Source: Cryptomeria japonica (lineage: Eukaryota; Streptophyta; Pinopsida; Cupressales; Cupressaceae). From it: DNA of 60,000 nt. Below are positions 22,567 through 33,408 of this stretch, piece by piece. Each line of letters opens with the position of its first letter. The first letter of the stretch is position 1. The notes beneath the pieces are model-generated. The model was given only the letters and a program-made list of their open reading frames with translations. It ran no database searches and was not told the DNA's origin. The translations under genes and the position numbers were made by a program. Where the stretch lies: positions 310,290,383 through 310,350,382 of the forward strand of contig NC_081408.1 of assembly GCF_030272615.1 (NCBI RefSeq). Reading direction: 5' to 3'.

Positions 22567-23800
22567 CTAGAAGGTTACAACTAGTTCATCTACCACTTGC
22601 TCACTATCAGTTTCCTCAAGTTTCTTAGAGGTTTCATCAACTCTAACATTGATACTTTCAACAAATCTCCGAGTCCTATTATTAAAATACTTGAGAGCTT
22701 TGCTCTTGGTGGAATACCCTAGGAATATTCCCTCATCACATTTTGCATGAAACTTGCTATTGTGTTCACTCCTCTTGATATAACACTTGCTACCAAACAC
22801 TCTAAAGTAGCTAACTACTGGAGTTTTATCCTTACCTTTCTTGATGAGTACCTGGTTCATAATGTAGACTACAATGCTCACAGCTTCTCTCCAAAAGGTG
22901 TGAGCAACCTTCCCTTGAATCAACATTGTTCTGGTTGCTTCAACTACAGTCTGGTTGTTCCTTTTTGCTAGGCCATTTTGTTGTCGAGTCTGGGGGGCAG
23001 ACAATTGCCTCTTGATGCCATTTTCTTTATAGTACTTATTGAATTCTCTAGAAGTCAACTCTCCTCCTTGGTCAGTTCTAAGGCATTTAATCCTCTTACT
23101 GCTTTCCTTTTCAACTAGTGCTCTGAAGGCTTTAAACTTTCCAAAAGCTTTAGACTTGTCTTTCAAGAATGTGATCCACATCAGTCTCGAGCAATCATCA
23201 GTAAGAATCATAAAGTACCTATCTCCTTGAATACTACTAGTTTTCATAGGACCACATAAATCAGTATGTACAAGATCAAGTAAATTGTCTATTGTGAAAG
23301 ATTTACCTTTGAAGGTTGAGGAAGACATTTTCCCCAGTTGACATTCTCTGCACAAAGGATTCTCTAGTTTGTTCAACACAGACAATCCTCTAACTTCCTT
23401 GATCTTACTAGCCTTCACAATATTATCAAAGTTTACATGGAAGAGTCTCCTATTCCATATCCAACTATCATCAAACTTAGCCATTAGACATTGCCTGATA
23501 TTTGTATTCAACTAAAATAAGTTATCTCGGGTCTTCATACCGGTGGCCATCAGTTCACCACTCTTTCCTTTTATTTTGCATACTCCATCTTTGAATTCTA
23601 GAGTGAGTCCTTTATCATTCACCTAGACAACACTTAAAATGTTATGCCTGAGACCTTCTACCCAATACACATTATCAACACTTCTTTTTCCATTCAGAGA
23701 GATGGATCCTTTTTCTTTTACCATACAAGGTGCATCATTACCAAATTGGACTACACCTCCATCATAACAAAAAATTTCTCTGGTCACTAGTCATGTGGTG
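22567..23800 (-). pseudogene. pol: copia unit 3 protease remnant and integrase
   Basis: The segment 23511-22567 is a 314-codon open stretch covering GAG-pre-integrase (WIWNRRLFHVNFDNI, with the usual H-R changed to N-R; CRECQLGKM) and the DDE integrase core. The visible core motifs are ILTDDCSRLMWITFLKDK, CLRTDQGGELTSREF and RQQNGLAKRNNQTVVEATRT. In the last motif the catalytic Glu of the VERKNRT box is replaced by Lys (LAKRNN). The post-integrase motif is RVFGSKCYIKRSEHNS. Protease, upstream, is frame-shifted near 23770 by a small deletion. Although open, the integrase therefore lacks a catalytic residue. Confidence 0.87.
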
Positions 23801-23812
23801 AAAACAACCACT

Positions 23813-24858
23813 TCAAATAATACACTCATTGGAATTATCAAAGCAGGAGACAAGAGCCTTCTTGTCTAACACATCTTCCTTAATAGCTACAAATACTATG
23901 TCTTTTCTTTCTTCATCTTTTGATTCATCATCAGTGACACCTTCATCAACTGCCACAAGATAGTTTCTCCTATTTCCTCCTTTGAACTTTTTGAACTTCT
24001 TCGGTTTATCCTTATTATAACTATTGGGATAGTTGACAACAATGTGTCCTATCCTATTGCAAGAAAAGCATTTCAAAGGGAGCTTACCTCTGTATTTTCT
24101 AGTTCCCTTAGGAAATATCTTGGCAAGAAGAGCTTCAAATTCGATCAGGATCTCCTCATCATCCATATCTCTGCTTTTTCTAGGTTCACAGTTGGTACTA
24201 GCTTCTTTACCCTTTCTAGATAGTGCAGCAGATGCTCTGAAGGCTGGATTAGTCTTCTGAACACTATCATCATAACTGTTTAGCTCATATGTGGTCAACT
24301 TAGCAATAATAGAATCAAGGGATACCTTTGTCTTGTCAATAGATCTCAACTCTTGAATAGCGGCAACCCTTATTGCATAGACTGGTAATGAGGTTCTCAA
24401 AAGTTTACTAACAACGATGGAATCATCCATTGTACCTCCTACACTCTTGATGTCTCCAACAATAGTTTTAATCCTATCCCATATTTTTTAATGGTATCTC
24501 CTTCAACCATCTGCATGTCTTCAAAATTTCCTCTAAGGCTTTCTTCCTTAGCTTGCTTCACATGCTCATCACCACCATAGATGGACTCTAGAGTATCCCA
24601 TACATCTTTGGGATTGTCTTTGTCTTGAACATCTATAAACTCAATATCAGATAGATTACTGATAAGAGCTTCCATGACTTTCCCATTCTCCTGAATTTCT
24701 CTTCTTTGATCATTGGTGAGAATACTGGTAGGGATAGCATAAGTATTCTCAACATAGTTCTAGTGTTGAGCACCCATTCTTTTAATGTATATCTTCATTC
24801 TATCCTTCCATATCTTAAAGTTATCTTTGTTAAACTTAGGACATTCCCTCTTCATCAT
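23813..24858 (-). pseudogene. gag: copia unit 3 gag with mutated zinc knuckle
   Basis: The conserved ATG lies at about 24858. Capsid-like sequence is open at 24675-24439 (MEALISNLSDIEFIDVQDKD) and, after a 1-bp deletion near 24475, at 24430-23813 in a second frame. The zinc knuckle reads CFSCNRIGHIVVNY: the last Cys of CX2CX4HX4C is Tyr, which should abolish zinc binding. The frame runs on through GGNRRNYLVAVDEG to the start of protease, which shows how gag and pol were fused in the ancestor. Confidence 0.85.
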
Positions 24859-24916
24859 TACGGTAGGATCTTTTTGTCAAGCGGTTAAGCTTACATCATA
24901 GAGGACCTAGAGGTCC

Positions 24917-24928
24917 GCTCTGATACCA
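24917..24928 (-). other. primer binding site, unit 3
   Basis: TGGTATCAGAGC on the minus strand is a perfect initiator-Met primer site and lies 2 bp inside LTR4. Confidence 0.9.
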
Positions 24929-24930
24929 AT

Positions 24931-26420
24931 TGATGAATAATGATGAACAATAAATACCCAATAGATACTGAGAGGGGGGGGTGAATCAGTATAGACAAAA
25001 ACTTTCTCCAACAATTCAAACAGCAAAGACTGCACTAACTAGTAAACAACATCACCGATATAAATCAAGGCAATACCGGTAAAACACAGTGATTGTGAAA
25101 GTCATAAACTGGTAACACTTAGATCTTCACAAAACCTAATATCTCATTTCCACTTCACCCATATGCTTAAAAACCAATATCTCATTTCCACTTCACCCAT
25201 ATGCTTAAACAAGTAATACATTAGAAATATAATGACCACTAGATCAACATGCATCACCGCTTAATAGAAAACACTAAAACATCACATGAAAAGAATCACA
25301 CATGACACACTGATTTTTCACATGAAACCCAACTGGGAAAAACCACAGTGGGGATGAATACCCACAAGTTTTTCTTGAACTCTTCTGAAGTCCACCCTAT
25401 TAGGAGCCTAGTCCGGTTAAGGACTTTACAATAGGTTCTACTAGGAACCGATCCTGTTAGGGATCACCTAGTTAAGGGATGGCTAAATACCCGGTTAAAG
25501 GTTAGAACCCTATTAAAGGTTACCTCACAAGAGGATTTGAAGAGCTCAATGATTTTGAGTCACCCTATTAAAGGATTTATAGAAAGCCTATTAAAGCTAC
25601 CTGATAAAGGGATTTTCCAACTACTAAAATGGTTAGAAGTCAACAGGTAATACACTGATTTGATAACAACACTTAATGCCAAGGTAGATCCTCTTTAGTT
25701 CCTTTACTACTGCAATCACACTCTGCAGATCACTACTCACTTCTCTGATCTGGAAATAATCAAGTATCTCTTCACTTGGATACACACATAACATTTGCCA
25801 ATAACTTCACAATTCAAATCACCATCGACCTTATAGACAACAATTAGGTTGATAGCCAAAACCTAAAACCCAGTCCAATCTTGACCATTTAATCACATTA
25901 TATAGAGTAAAACAATCTTGAACAAATCTTAGGACATTCTCCATCATTCATTCTTCACTGCTTCTGGAAGCTGATAACCCATCACGCTCTCTACCATTTA
26001 CTAGGATTTTGCACATTCTCAAGGTGGATAGAATCAATCTTCTTCATGCAAGATCCTCAAAAGATTCTTCACACACACAAGGCTGACGTGGCAAGACAAT
26101 CTCATCTTCATTTCAATGCTAACTCATCATAGAATGTCATTGGTCGAATCACACAGACTTGGAATGCATCAACCAGAAACCCTGAAGCCAAGAATACCAA
26201 CCGGTAGTCATACCCCTCATGTACTGGTTCACATTCCAACATACCAGTTCACCTTTTCACATATACCGGTTCACATCATCATAACAGTTCACTTCATACC
26301 ATCATAATAGTTCTCTTGCTAGTTTTCTTTCTTCAATATACTGGTTCATACTTCAGCATATTGACATCAATGACAACATACAATATCATCATGTCATCAA
26401 ACTCTGCACATATGCCAACA
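24931..26420 (-). repeat. array LTR4 (5' terminal LTR)
   Basis: A 1,490-bp LTR, TGATGAATAATG...TATGCCAACA in plus orientation, is followed immediately by the AATAT target duplication (26421-26425) and the continuation of element A ORF2. It includes the 38-bp duplication at 25131-25206 and the GGTTCA-type motif array at 26218-26350. Confidence 0.92.
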
Positions 26421-27203
26421 AATATCATTCATGAAATAGATCGCTAAACACACAATTAAGGATCCAAACTTGAAGACTTGTTTCTTATCTTGTTTTATCT
26501 TCTTCAAGTTCCTCATTGATTTATTGAGGAGTATTGTACACTGATCATACCTTTTATCTTCCTTTAACATTTCATAGGCTATAAAGATGGTTATACTAGA
26601 GACAAAATTTAGCATACTCGATTGATATACCTTGTATCCAATCACCATTGAAGAAAATTTGACATCATGCTCAATACTATCATTGATTTTCAGTAACCAA
26701 TTGTCAAAATGAGATCCAATAATCTTTCTCATCATTGTATTTTGTATTTTCCTTAATTTGGGGACTTCATCGGTTTCTTTCAAACAAGTAACTGCTTCAA
26801 TAGCTTGTTTGGTTATCTTGTAGGAATGATCCAACCACATGAACTCATCATGAGTTATGATCAAAACATAACGGACCCATTCTAGCTCATTGAGAATTGA
26901 AAAATGATTAAATCATGCAAAACCCTTATCCTAAAGTACCTTGAATTCCGACTTCAAATTCCCCAAATTGTTTGATAGATGCTTGTTGTAGAGTGATAGC
27001 ATATCAACATTACCCAATTATTCAAGGCTACAGTGAATATAAGCCCTAATATCTTTGTTATGAAGTACACCATATGGGAGTAAATAAAATGTGCCTTATG
27101 GATCATCTTTAATGGATTTAAAAGGATGTCTCTTAAATACAGGCCTCACTCTTTAAGAAATTTCCACAACCAGAGGGGTCGCAATGCCAGATGCAGATGC
27201 CAT
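26421..27203 (-). pseudogene. element A: ORF2 N-terminal portion (unknown function)
   Basis: The start ATG at 27203 (MASASGIATPLVVEI) matches MVSALGIVTPLVVEI of element B at 46184. Conserved blocks follow: RHPFKSIKDD, the NKDIRAYIHCSLE-type box, ILNELEWVRYVLI, and then an open 155-codon stretch (26864-26397 frame) with HSYKITKQAIEAVTCL and SSMVIGYKVYQ. The stretch ends with LNFVSSITIFIAYEMLK and KFGSLIVCLAIYFMND. Element D has the same blocks. The copia array interrupts the ORF just after YFMND; it resumes at 8310. Four or more stops lie before 26864. The fold and role are unknown; it does not look like any retroviral enzyme. Confidence 0.75.
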
Positions 27204-27588
27204 GTCTAATCTAGGGTGTGAAAAGATTACTCACAATCAGATAAATATGTCTTTTGATCTTCAATCAGACACAAGAAATCTCTGAATGATTGTTTCTCTT
27301 AGCTCAAACTTGGTTGTCTTTCTCTTCTTCTCTTAATATTTCTTCACAATGTAAAAAATGAATGATTGAAATACCCATTTTAACCCAATTTCTAGTTGTA
27401 ATAAATGTTCTTCCTTTTACACCATTTTTCATCATTTCATTCACCGAATTATGAAACTGTCACAAATCTTCTATATATCATCTGCATACTTGATCTAGAT
27501 CTTTTGCAACCTTCCAATACTAGTTATAGATATCTACAAGGGGTTTTAGGGATCTGCATGACAATCTACCCCAGAAGGAAAAAATGCC

Positions 27589-28718
27589 CTAGTTACCGGA
27601 TGAGTTTCCATAATTGGATTCAGTTGTGGAGACATTTTGCACATTTGAGTCTTCCTTTTTCACCCACATCTTCTTATGATGATCTTTGATTTCTTCCACT
27701 TTAGCTTTTCCTTTTTCATCCGATTTATTCTTGTTCACCGGTGCAATCTTGCTTCTGCAATATCTTGCAATATGATCTACTTTGTTACATGCATGGTAGA
27801 CAACATTCCTCTACATAGGCCTAAAGTTCATCTGATTTGGTCTCATCCTACATTGGTTAGATATATGTCCAAACATCCCACAAGCATAGATATCTTGTTC
27901 TAAAAGTTATTTATCACTATTATGCACATGTTTGACTTATGAACAAAGTTGTTGCATATGAAACATTGACTGGTAAAAGTAGGACCATTGTTCATATTAT
28001 TCAAATCCCACTATTCATCCTACTTCTCCATTGATTTACTATATGACCAAATTTACCATAAGAAAAGCATTTACCATTGAATTTATAGGTATTAGGTTGT
28101 CTAAGTGGAGGTTTCTAGTCCTTATAATGATTGTTTTGACCAGAAATGAAGGATTCTCCTTTTGCAAATCCAAGTCCTAGCATGTCTTTTCCATGTCTCT
28201 AACTTTCTAGCATCTCATCCAACTAGGCTGAAATAGATTTGAAATTATCTTTGTACTCATTAGTGGTGGTCAACTCATCTCTTAGAATTATGATCTATCT
28301 TTTATGTTCTTTCCCATCATTCTTTGTTTGTACCAATTCAAGCTTCAACTAATCATTCTAATATGTTAATATGTAGCATTCATCAAATCTATCCTTTAAT
28401 GAGTGAGTCAGGGTTTCCTCATTCTTCTTACGGTACTCAATCTCCTTAGTCAACTTCTTTACAATTGATTGCATCTCATTCTTCAAAACTGCATTCTCCT
28501 TGGCCAACTTTTCACACTCATTTGTCTTGTCTTGTAGGTCTTGATTGTCAACACTATGTTCTTCTTTCTCCTTCTCTAGAAGTGTTCAATTGATATTTCA
28601 ATGTCTCAATGAATTCTTTAGTTGCATTCAGATTTATTTTTGGGCTATTCTTTTCCTTCATCAATTCATCAAGATCTTCAAGTGCCACAGTAAGTTCTTT
28701 TTGCAAACTGGAGTCCAT
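27589..28718 (-). pseudogene. element A: ORF1, coiled coil plus CCHC knuckle protein
   Basis: The start (28718, MDSSLQKELTVALEDLDELM) and stop (27589-27591) are at positions equivalent to ORF1 of elements B and D. The first ~220 codons are rich in Glu, Lys, Asn and Leu heptads. A basic linker and degraded zinc knuckles follow (regions near 28050, 27950, 27880 and 27770), and then the conserved tail with KKMWVKKEDSN. The coiled coil plus nucleocapsid knuckles suggests a gag-like RNA-packaging role (inference). There are many stops. Confidence 0.65.
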
Positions 28719-28772
28719 TGGTTCAATATTCTAGACCTTCCTCAAGATGTTAGTTTTCTTCGGTGGAACTAG

Positions 28773-28784
28773 GATCTAATACCA
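28773..28784 (-). other. degenerate primer binding site of element A
   Basis: TGGTATTAGATC on the minus strand has three differences from TGGTATCAGAGC and lies 2 bp inside the 5' LTR. Confidence 0.65.
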
Positions 28785-28786
28785 CT

Positions 28787-29943
28787 TATTAGAATCAAAT
28801 AACACTAGAGGGGGGATGAATCAGTGTTCTGGTAATTTTAAATTTATTAATCTAATTCTTTATCCACTGGATGCAAATAACATAAACTATAATGTAGAAA
28901 CACAAAGCAAATAACCACACAATCATAACACTGAAATTTTTATGTGGAAACCTGGAAAGGGAGAAAACACAGCTGGATTGAGTACCCATAATATTATTGT
29001 AATATGACTAGTAGTAAAACAATATTAAAAAGGTTGGAATGCACTTGCATTCAAGAATACTTCCTAGAGCTCACTTCTTAATTATAAAATAGGGTTTCAA
29101 CCGCGGAGGCAGGCTCACTTCCTTACAAGCTATTACAAAATGATTACAATGATAAGTGAACTAAATAATAGCATATAACTATGCCAAAACATGGCTCTTG
29201 TTAGTCTCTGACTAATCAACTATCACTATTTTGAGAAACTTCTTTATTTTGCTCTGGTACCCTATACTAGATCATAAAAACATGAGATGTGCATGTGAAA
29301 CTACACTCAACTTATTTCCAACACTATCTCTCATACAAACCATCACAAAAAATGATCATCCAAGTAGATCTTATATATCCGCACCACCAAAAATATCTCC
29401 AACTAGTCGGCTACTAGAAACTGCAAAATATGAAATGTGTAGGCTCAATTCTTTTTCAAATCCTTATACTAGACCTAAAACATGTAATCACAAGCTTCCC
29501 ATAGGTTGGAACAATCACCTTTAACTCATCAGTATACACTGAAATCACCTCAATAATCTATACTACAGGCTACACCATCAAGCATAATGATAACTCTATT
29601 GTTCCTGCAATACTGGATACCAAACCAAGAAAATTGCACTAGAATTGACACCGGAGCTGAAAATTGCATGATAAGATAACTCACATATCCAATAACCTAT
29701 ACCATTGATCATAACCAAAAATGGATCACCATAAATGAATAATGCTTACTAGATTCATACATTGTATCCTACCAACGAGACTTATGCTCATGAACAACCA
29801 AACTTACTTAAGACTTCTGGTAATCCAAATCTTCATATACTAGACAGGAATTCTAGGTTGAGTTTCTATCAATGATAAACCCTAATAAATATCCATGCAT
29901 CTAACATCATCAATCTCCACCGGAACAGTGTGTTTTACCAACA
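28787..29943 (-). repeat. 5' LTR of element A
   Basis: This 1,157-bp LTR begins TATTAGAATCAA (consensus TGTTGGAATCAA) and ends TTTACCAACA in plus orientation. It is homologous along its length to the two LTRs of element B, including the AGAGGGGGGATGAATCA motif just inside its end and the GTGGAAACCTGGAAAGGGAG block. The matching 3' LTR is missing because A is cut off at about 6297. At its outer edge (29944) element C sequence begins abruptly. Confidence 0.85.
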
Positions 29944-31965
29944 AGCACTATAGTTACCAGGGTTGTCAAGAAGAGACCATCTAGTGAGGGATAGCCTAGA
30001 AAGAAGCCAAGAGTTGAAGCAAAACAATCAAGAATAACACTCAAGAAAGTAAAGGAATCAATAATTGAACAAGGTAATCTCAAACTAATTTGTCAATTTT
30101 CTGATCTATTGGATGACAAAGGGAAGAGAAAATTGGAAGAGGCTTTAGTTGCATACTTGAAAAAGTATAATAGGCCTCTCATTGAGATTGTATCATAAGT
30201 TCCCAAGACTTTATATAATCTCTTAGAATTAAGGAAAGAGACAACTAGATTAGAGGAAGAAAGGATAAGGGGGTATGTGTTATTGCAACTTTATTTGGAA
30301 ATTGATAAAGTGGAGATAGATAGAATTCTTAAAGAGAAAAAAGAAAAGTTCAGGAGAAAATCAAGAGTGAACAAATTAATGATAGGGAAAAATGAAGAAG
30401 TCCACAAGGAGATTGAACTAGTTTTGAGGGAAATTCTTTTGAAGTATTAGTATGGAGTGGTTCATAAGAAATCTTAGGAAGATCTTCAGAAGTCTATTCC
30501 AGAAGTTGTAGGAATTTGATCCCTAGAAGATGAGCCAAAAGTTGTTGAACCAGGAGAACATAAGCCTAAAAGGTTGACATAGATGCATAGGAAGATGTAG
30601 GAGTTGAGGATACTATAGCAATGGGAGCTGATGTAACTCAGAAGGAAGTTGATGTGGGTGATGGAACTCATAATTGTCTAGTGGTGACTATTGACCTAAG
30701 AAGGAAATAGAGAAGGCAGTAGAGACAAAGAAGGGAGTAGAGGAAATAGAAAAAAAGGTTGAGTAGATTTCAATGGCAAGAGACACTATGGAATCAAAGA
30801 AGGGGAAGCAAATCATAAGTCATACAGACTTCACCCAAGGCCCCATGAATCTTGACTCTCTATCTCCCATCCAGGTGCTAAAATTGGTTGCACTTGATCA
30901 AGGCATATAAACTGGAGACTTACTAAAATCTCACATGGAGGACAATGAAGTGATATAATTGGCAACAAGTATTGAGAAAATATTGCCATCTTTTAAGAAG
31001 GAATCATCTGACACACCCTTCGATAAGCTAAAGAGTTTTCTTGAGTTAGTTGATTCTCATTTTGAATCATTAGAGAAAGTTGTCGAGGCAAAGGTTCTAA
31101 GAAATTTTAATGCTATGAGGATGAGGATAGTTGTTGGCAGTGGGCTAGTGTCCCTTGTGGGGGTTCACAATGTGGTTTAACATCCTCTTGTGGATTCTAT
31201 AAGTCTAGTGGTTGTATCGAGTATTGATAGGTTGATCTTTTGGTGCAATGATAGCCCTAGATTGTAACAACTGGTATCAGAGCTTGGTCATAGGTTCAAA
31301 TCACACAGGGTGAAACGAGTGACACTAGGAGGGAGATTATTGGAAGTGGCATAGATTTCCTCATGAGGATTCATGACATGGTTTAACAACCTCTTGTGGA
31401 TTCTATGTCTTGTGGTTGTAGCAGGCATTGACAAGTCTATTTTTTAGTGCAACAACAACCCTAGCTTTTAACAACAGTTTTGATGGAGAGAGAAAAAGTT
31501 TGGTCACCTGTGTTAAAGGAATTAAAGATGCATTGGTCAAAGGAGGAGAAGTCTACAAATCATTCCTCTTATTATTAGGTTGACAAAAAGATAAAGGAGT
31601 GTGAAGGGCAGTTGGCTAGCCTATCTCAATCTTATGATCCTTAGTTTGTTTTTGCAAGCAACAGAGAAAATTGGGTGATATTTCTACTTAATAAAATCAA
31701 GAGTTTGAGTCAGGAGAAGGATAGGATTATAGAAAGAGTGGTAGAGCTAAGGAATATAATCACTCCCCAGTTAGACACTTAGCATTCTATAGGATGTTCA
31801 AAATGCATTGAATAAAAGTACTCCTATAGATCTTAGGGCAATTGAGATGCATGCATATCTATTCAATGCCTTCATATCTATTTTGGAGAATTTGAAGAAG
31901 GGGTGGGATGAGAATTTGCAATCATTGAAGAACATTTCTATAGATATCTTCAAATTTTGGTGAGT
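29944..31965 (+). pseudogene. element C: ORF2 C-terminal half (unknown function), split by a TRIM
   Basis: Lys/Arg/Glu-rich sequence (29960-30450) matches the basic middle region of element D ORF2. The best open part is 30959-31180 (TSIEKILPSFKKESSDTPFD, then LESLVDSHFE-like heptads and KVLRNFNAMRMRI). Element A has KVLNKFNEMRLQIY at the same place. After the TRIM the frame continues as a coiled coil with KIKSLSQEKDRIIERVVELR-type sequence near 31690, ending EMHAYLFNAFISILE...DIFKFW at about 31962, which probably marks the true ORF2 C-terminus. There are multiple stops. Confidence 0.7.
31132..31473 (+). mobile_element. TRIM 1: miniature LTR retrotransposon
   Basis: A 342-bp element has two LTRs of 138 bp (31132-31269) and 136 bp (31338-31473). 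Its ~68-bp internal region consists of a perfect primer site TGGTATCAGAGC (31272-31283) and a purine tract GGAGGGAGAT ending at 31337. The flanks ATAGT (31127-31131) and ACAGT (31474-31478) are a 5-bp target duplication with one change, and elements A and B have no insert at the equivalent position. It codes for nothing. The size places it among terminal-repeat retrotransposons in miniature. Confidence 0.88.
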
Positions 31966-32164
31966 TTTGAGAAAATTTTGACATGCAGATACCTACCTTT
32001 GTCATTGATGTCAAAGGGGGAGATAGGGAAGTGAACAATGGTGTATAGTCTCAGGGGGATTTTGTAGAAGTTTTTCTTTTTGCAAGTTTGTAGTGTATGA
32101 CATTTTTGGTTTGACACTTAGTCATTTTTCACTAAGTGTTGCCATCAATTCCACGGGGAGATAT

Positions 32165-32788
32165 TGTTGGTAAGAGATATTGTATAAGTGTAGATAAGTG
32201 AATGGGAGTTGTCATTGATGGAAACCCAACTCAAAGATTCCATTTGGATTGTATAGACTCATCCTACTGGAAGTATGAAGTCCAATTTTTCTCAAGTCTA
32301 GAAGGTGGAACATAATATTTGATAGTATGAGAGTATTTTGAGTAGAACTTCACCTTGCTTGCATATGTTTCTTTGCAGTGATACACATAGTTGGTTTGAT
32401 TTTTAGAGTAGTTTATTCTAGAATCTTAGCCTCTGATGTTGTATTTCGTGCATGATTGAAGATTTGGTATTCAACATTTTAGGAAGAACAATGTTATTTG
32501 GCTGACTAGTGATGTAATGTATTGTGCAGAATTATTGGAATGATTTTGGTGATTGATTTTGTGTTAAAGGTTGATTGGCCAACATGTGGGAATCATGTAG
32601 TCAGTTTATTTTGGCCCACATATGCATTGGTGATCGGATTCCACCAACACATCTTAAACATTTCATATTTTGCAAGTGTTCTTGAAGTTGACTTGTTGGT
32701 GAGATAAATTCATGTTGTAGCCTATATATATATATATACATATGTATATACATACATACATATATATACATATATGTATATGTATATA

Positions 32789-32828
<40 letters not shown>

Positions 32829-33408
32829 CATATACATATACATATACATATGTATATATATATATACACACACATATACATATACATAAACATATATACA
32901 TATAGATATATATGTATAGATGTATATGTATATGTGTATATATGTATATATATGTATATGTATATGTATATGTGTATATATACATATATACATATATATA
33001 TATACATATATATATATATACATAAATATATATATATATATATTTATGTATATATATACATATATGTAATATATATAAGAGATTAGAAAGTTCATTTTGA
33101 ATATCAAAGAGTGTACGAGTGTTGTGTATGTGCGATTGTGCATAGTTCCATGTGTGCAATTGAAGGAATTTTGCTCCGGATTAAAGAAGATCAAAAAAAT
33201 AGAGCAAAGAGTCTTAGAGCAGTGAGAAAGTTGTATTTTGTGCATAAATTATAAATATCCCAGGTATTTATATACTAATATATAGTTCAGTCTTTTTGTT
33301 ACCTTTTATAATTCCTTTGTAAGGCAGTGAGCCTTCCCTGAGGGTTGTAGCCCTTCTGGATTTCATTTGTATTGAGTAGTGAGCTTTACGAAGTGTGCCT
33401 GAATTCAT
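32165..33408 (+). repeat. element C 3' LTR, left part
   Basis: It starts TGTTGGTAAGAG after the purine tract at 32152-32161. It is homologous, in opposite orientation, to the LTRs of B (for example AGGCAGTGAGCCTTCC, then GGGTTGTAGCCCTTC, then GTGTGCCTGAAT). It is interrupted at 33408 by element B and resumes at 49002. Its length is inflated by a TA-rich microsatellite. Confidence 0.82.
32723..33077. repeat. TA/TATG-type microsatellite, about 350 bp
   Basis: An almost pure alternating purine-pyrimidine tract consists of TA, TATG and TACA repeats lying inside element C's LTR. Long open frames on both strands here are artefacts of the repeat (Tyr-Ile and His-Ile runs). The other LTRs of the family lack it. 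Confidence 0.95.

Larger units (their letters stand above)
20552..24930 (-). mobile_element. copia internal region 3
   Basis: A 4,379-bp internal region retains the longest uninterrupted integrase stretch in the array. The segments 23511, 22350, 22011, 21492 and 21117 are all in one frame, so pol is broken only by point stops, while gag and protease are frame-shifted relative to it. Confidence 0.9.
8311..26420 (-). mobile_element. tandem Ty1/copia array: four LTRs, three internal regions
   Basis: The order in plus coordinates is LTR1, internal 1, LTR2, internal 2, LTR3, internal 3, LTR4, all minus-oriented. Each internal region is flanked by a polypurine tract on its left and an initiator-Met primer site on its right, so neighbouring units share a single LTR. 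Only the outer edges carry the AATAT duplication; the inner LTR junctions pass straight from polypurine tract to LTR to primer site. This fits one insertion into element A followed by unequal recombination between LTRs, rather than several independent insertions. All three units carry stops and frameshifts. Confidence 0.9.
29944..32164 (+). mobile_element. element C: 5'-truncated internal region
   Basis: Plus-strand sequence homologous to the middle and end of ORF2 begins right after the element A LTR. It lacks its 5' LTR, ORF1 and the ORF2 N-terminus. It ends with purine tracts at 32011-32022 (AAAGGGGGAG) and 32152-32161 (CCACGGGGAG) before its 3' LTR. A TRIM element interrupts it at 31132-31473. 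Confidence 0.8.

Noticed and set aside
8306-26425. CRISPR-like or satellite interpretation of the regularly repeated blocks
   Set aside because: The repeats are 0.5-1.5-kb LTRs with coding internals, not short repeats with unique spacers, and the context is plant nuclear.
27405-28772. Plus-strand frames across element A ORF1
   Set aside because: They are antisense shadows of the minus-strand coiled-coil/zinc-knuckle ORF1; the minus reading is conserved in B and D.
32601-33245. Long open frames (up to 214 codons) on both strands
   Set aside because: They translate the TA/TATG microsatellite into Tyr-Ile/His-Ile runs; the openness follows from the repeat, not from coding.
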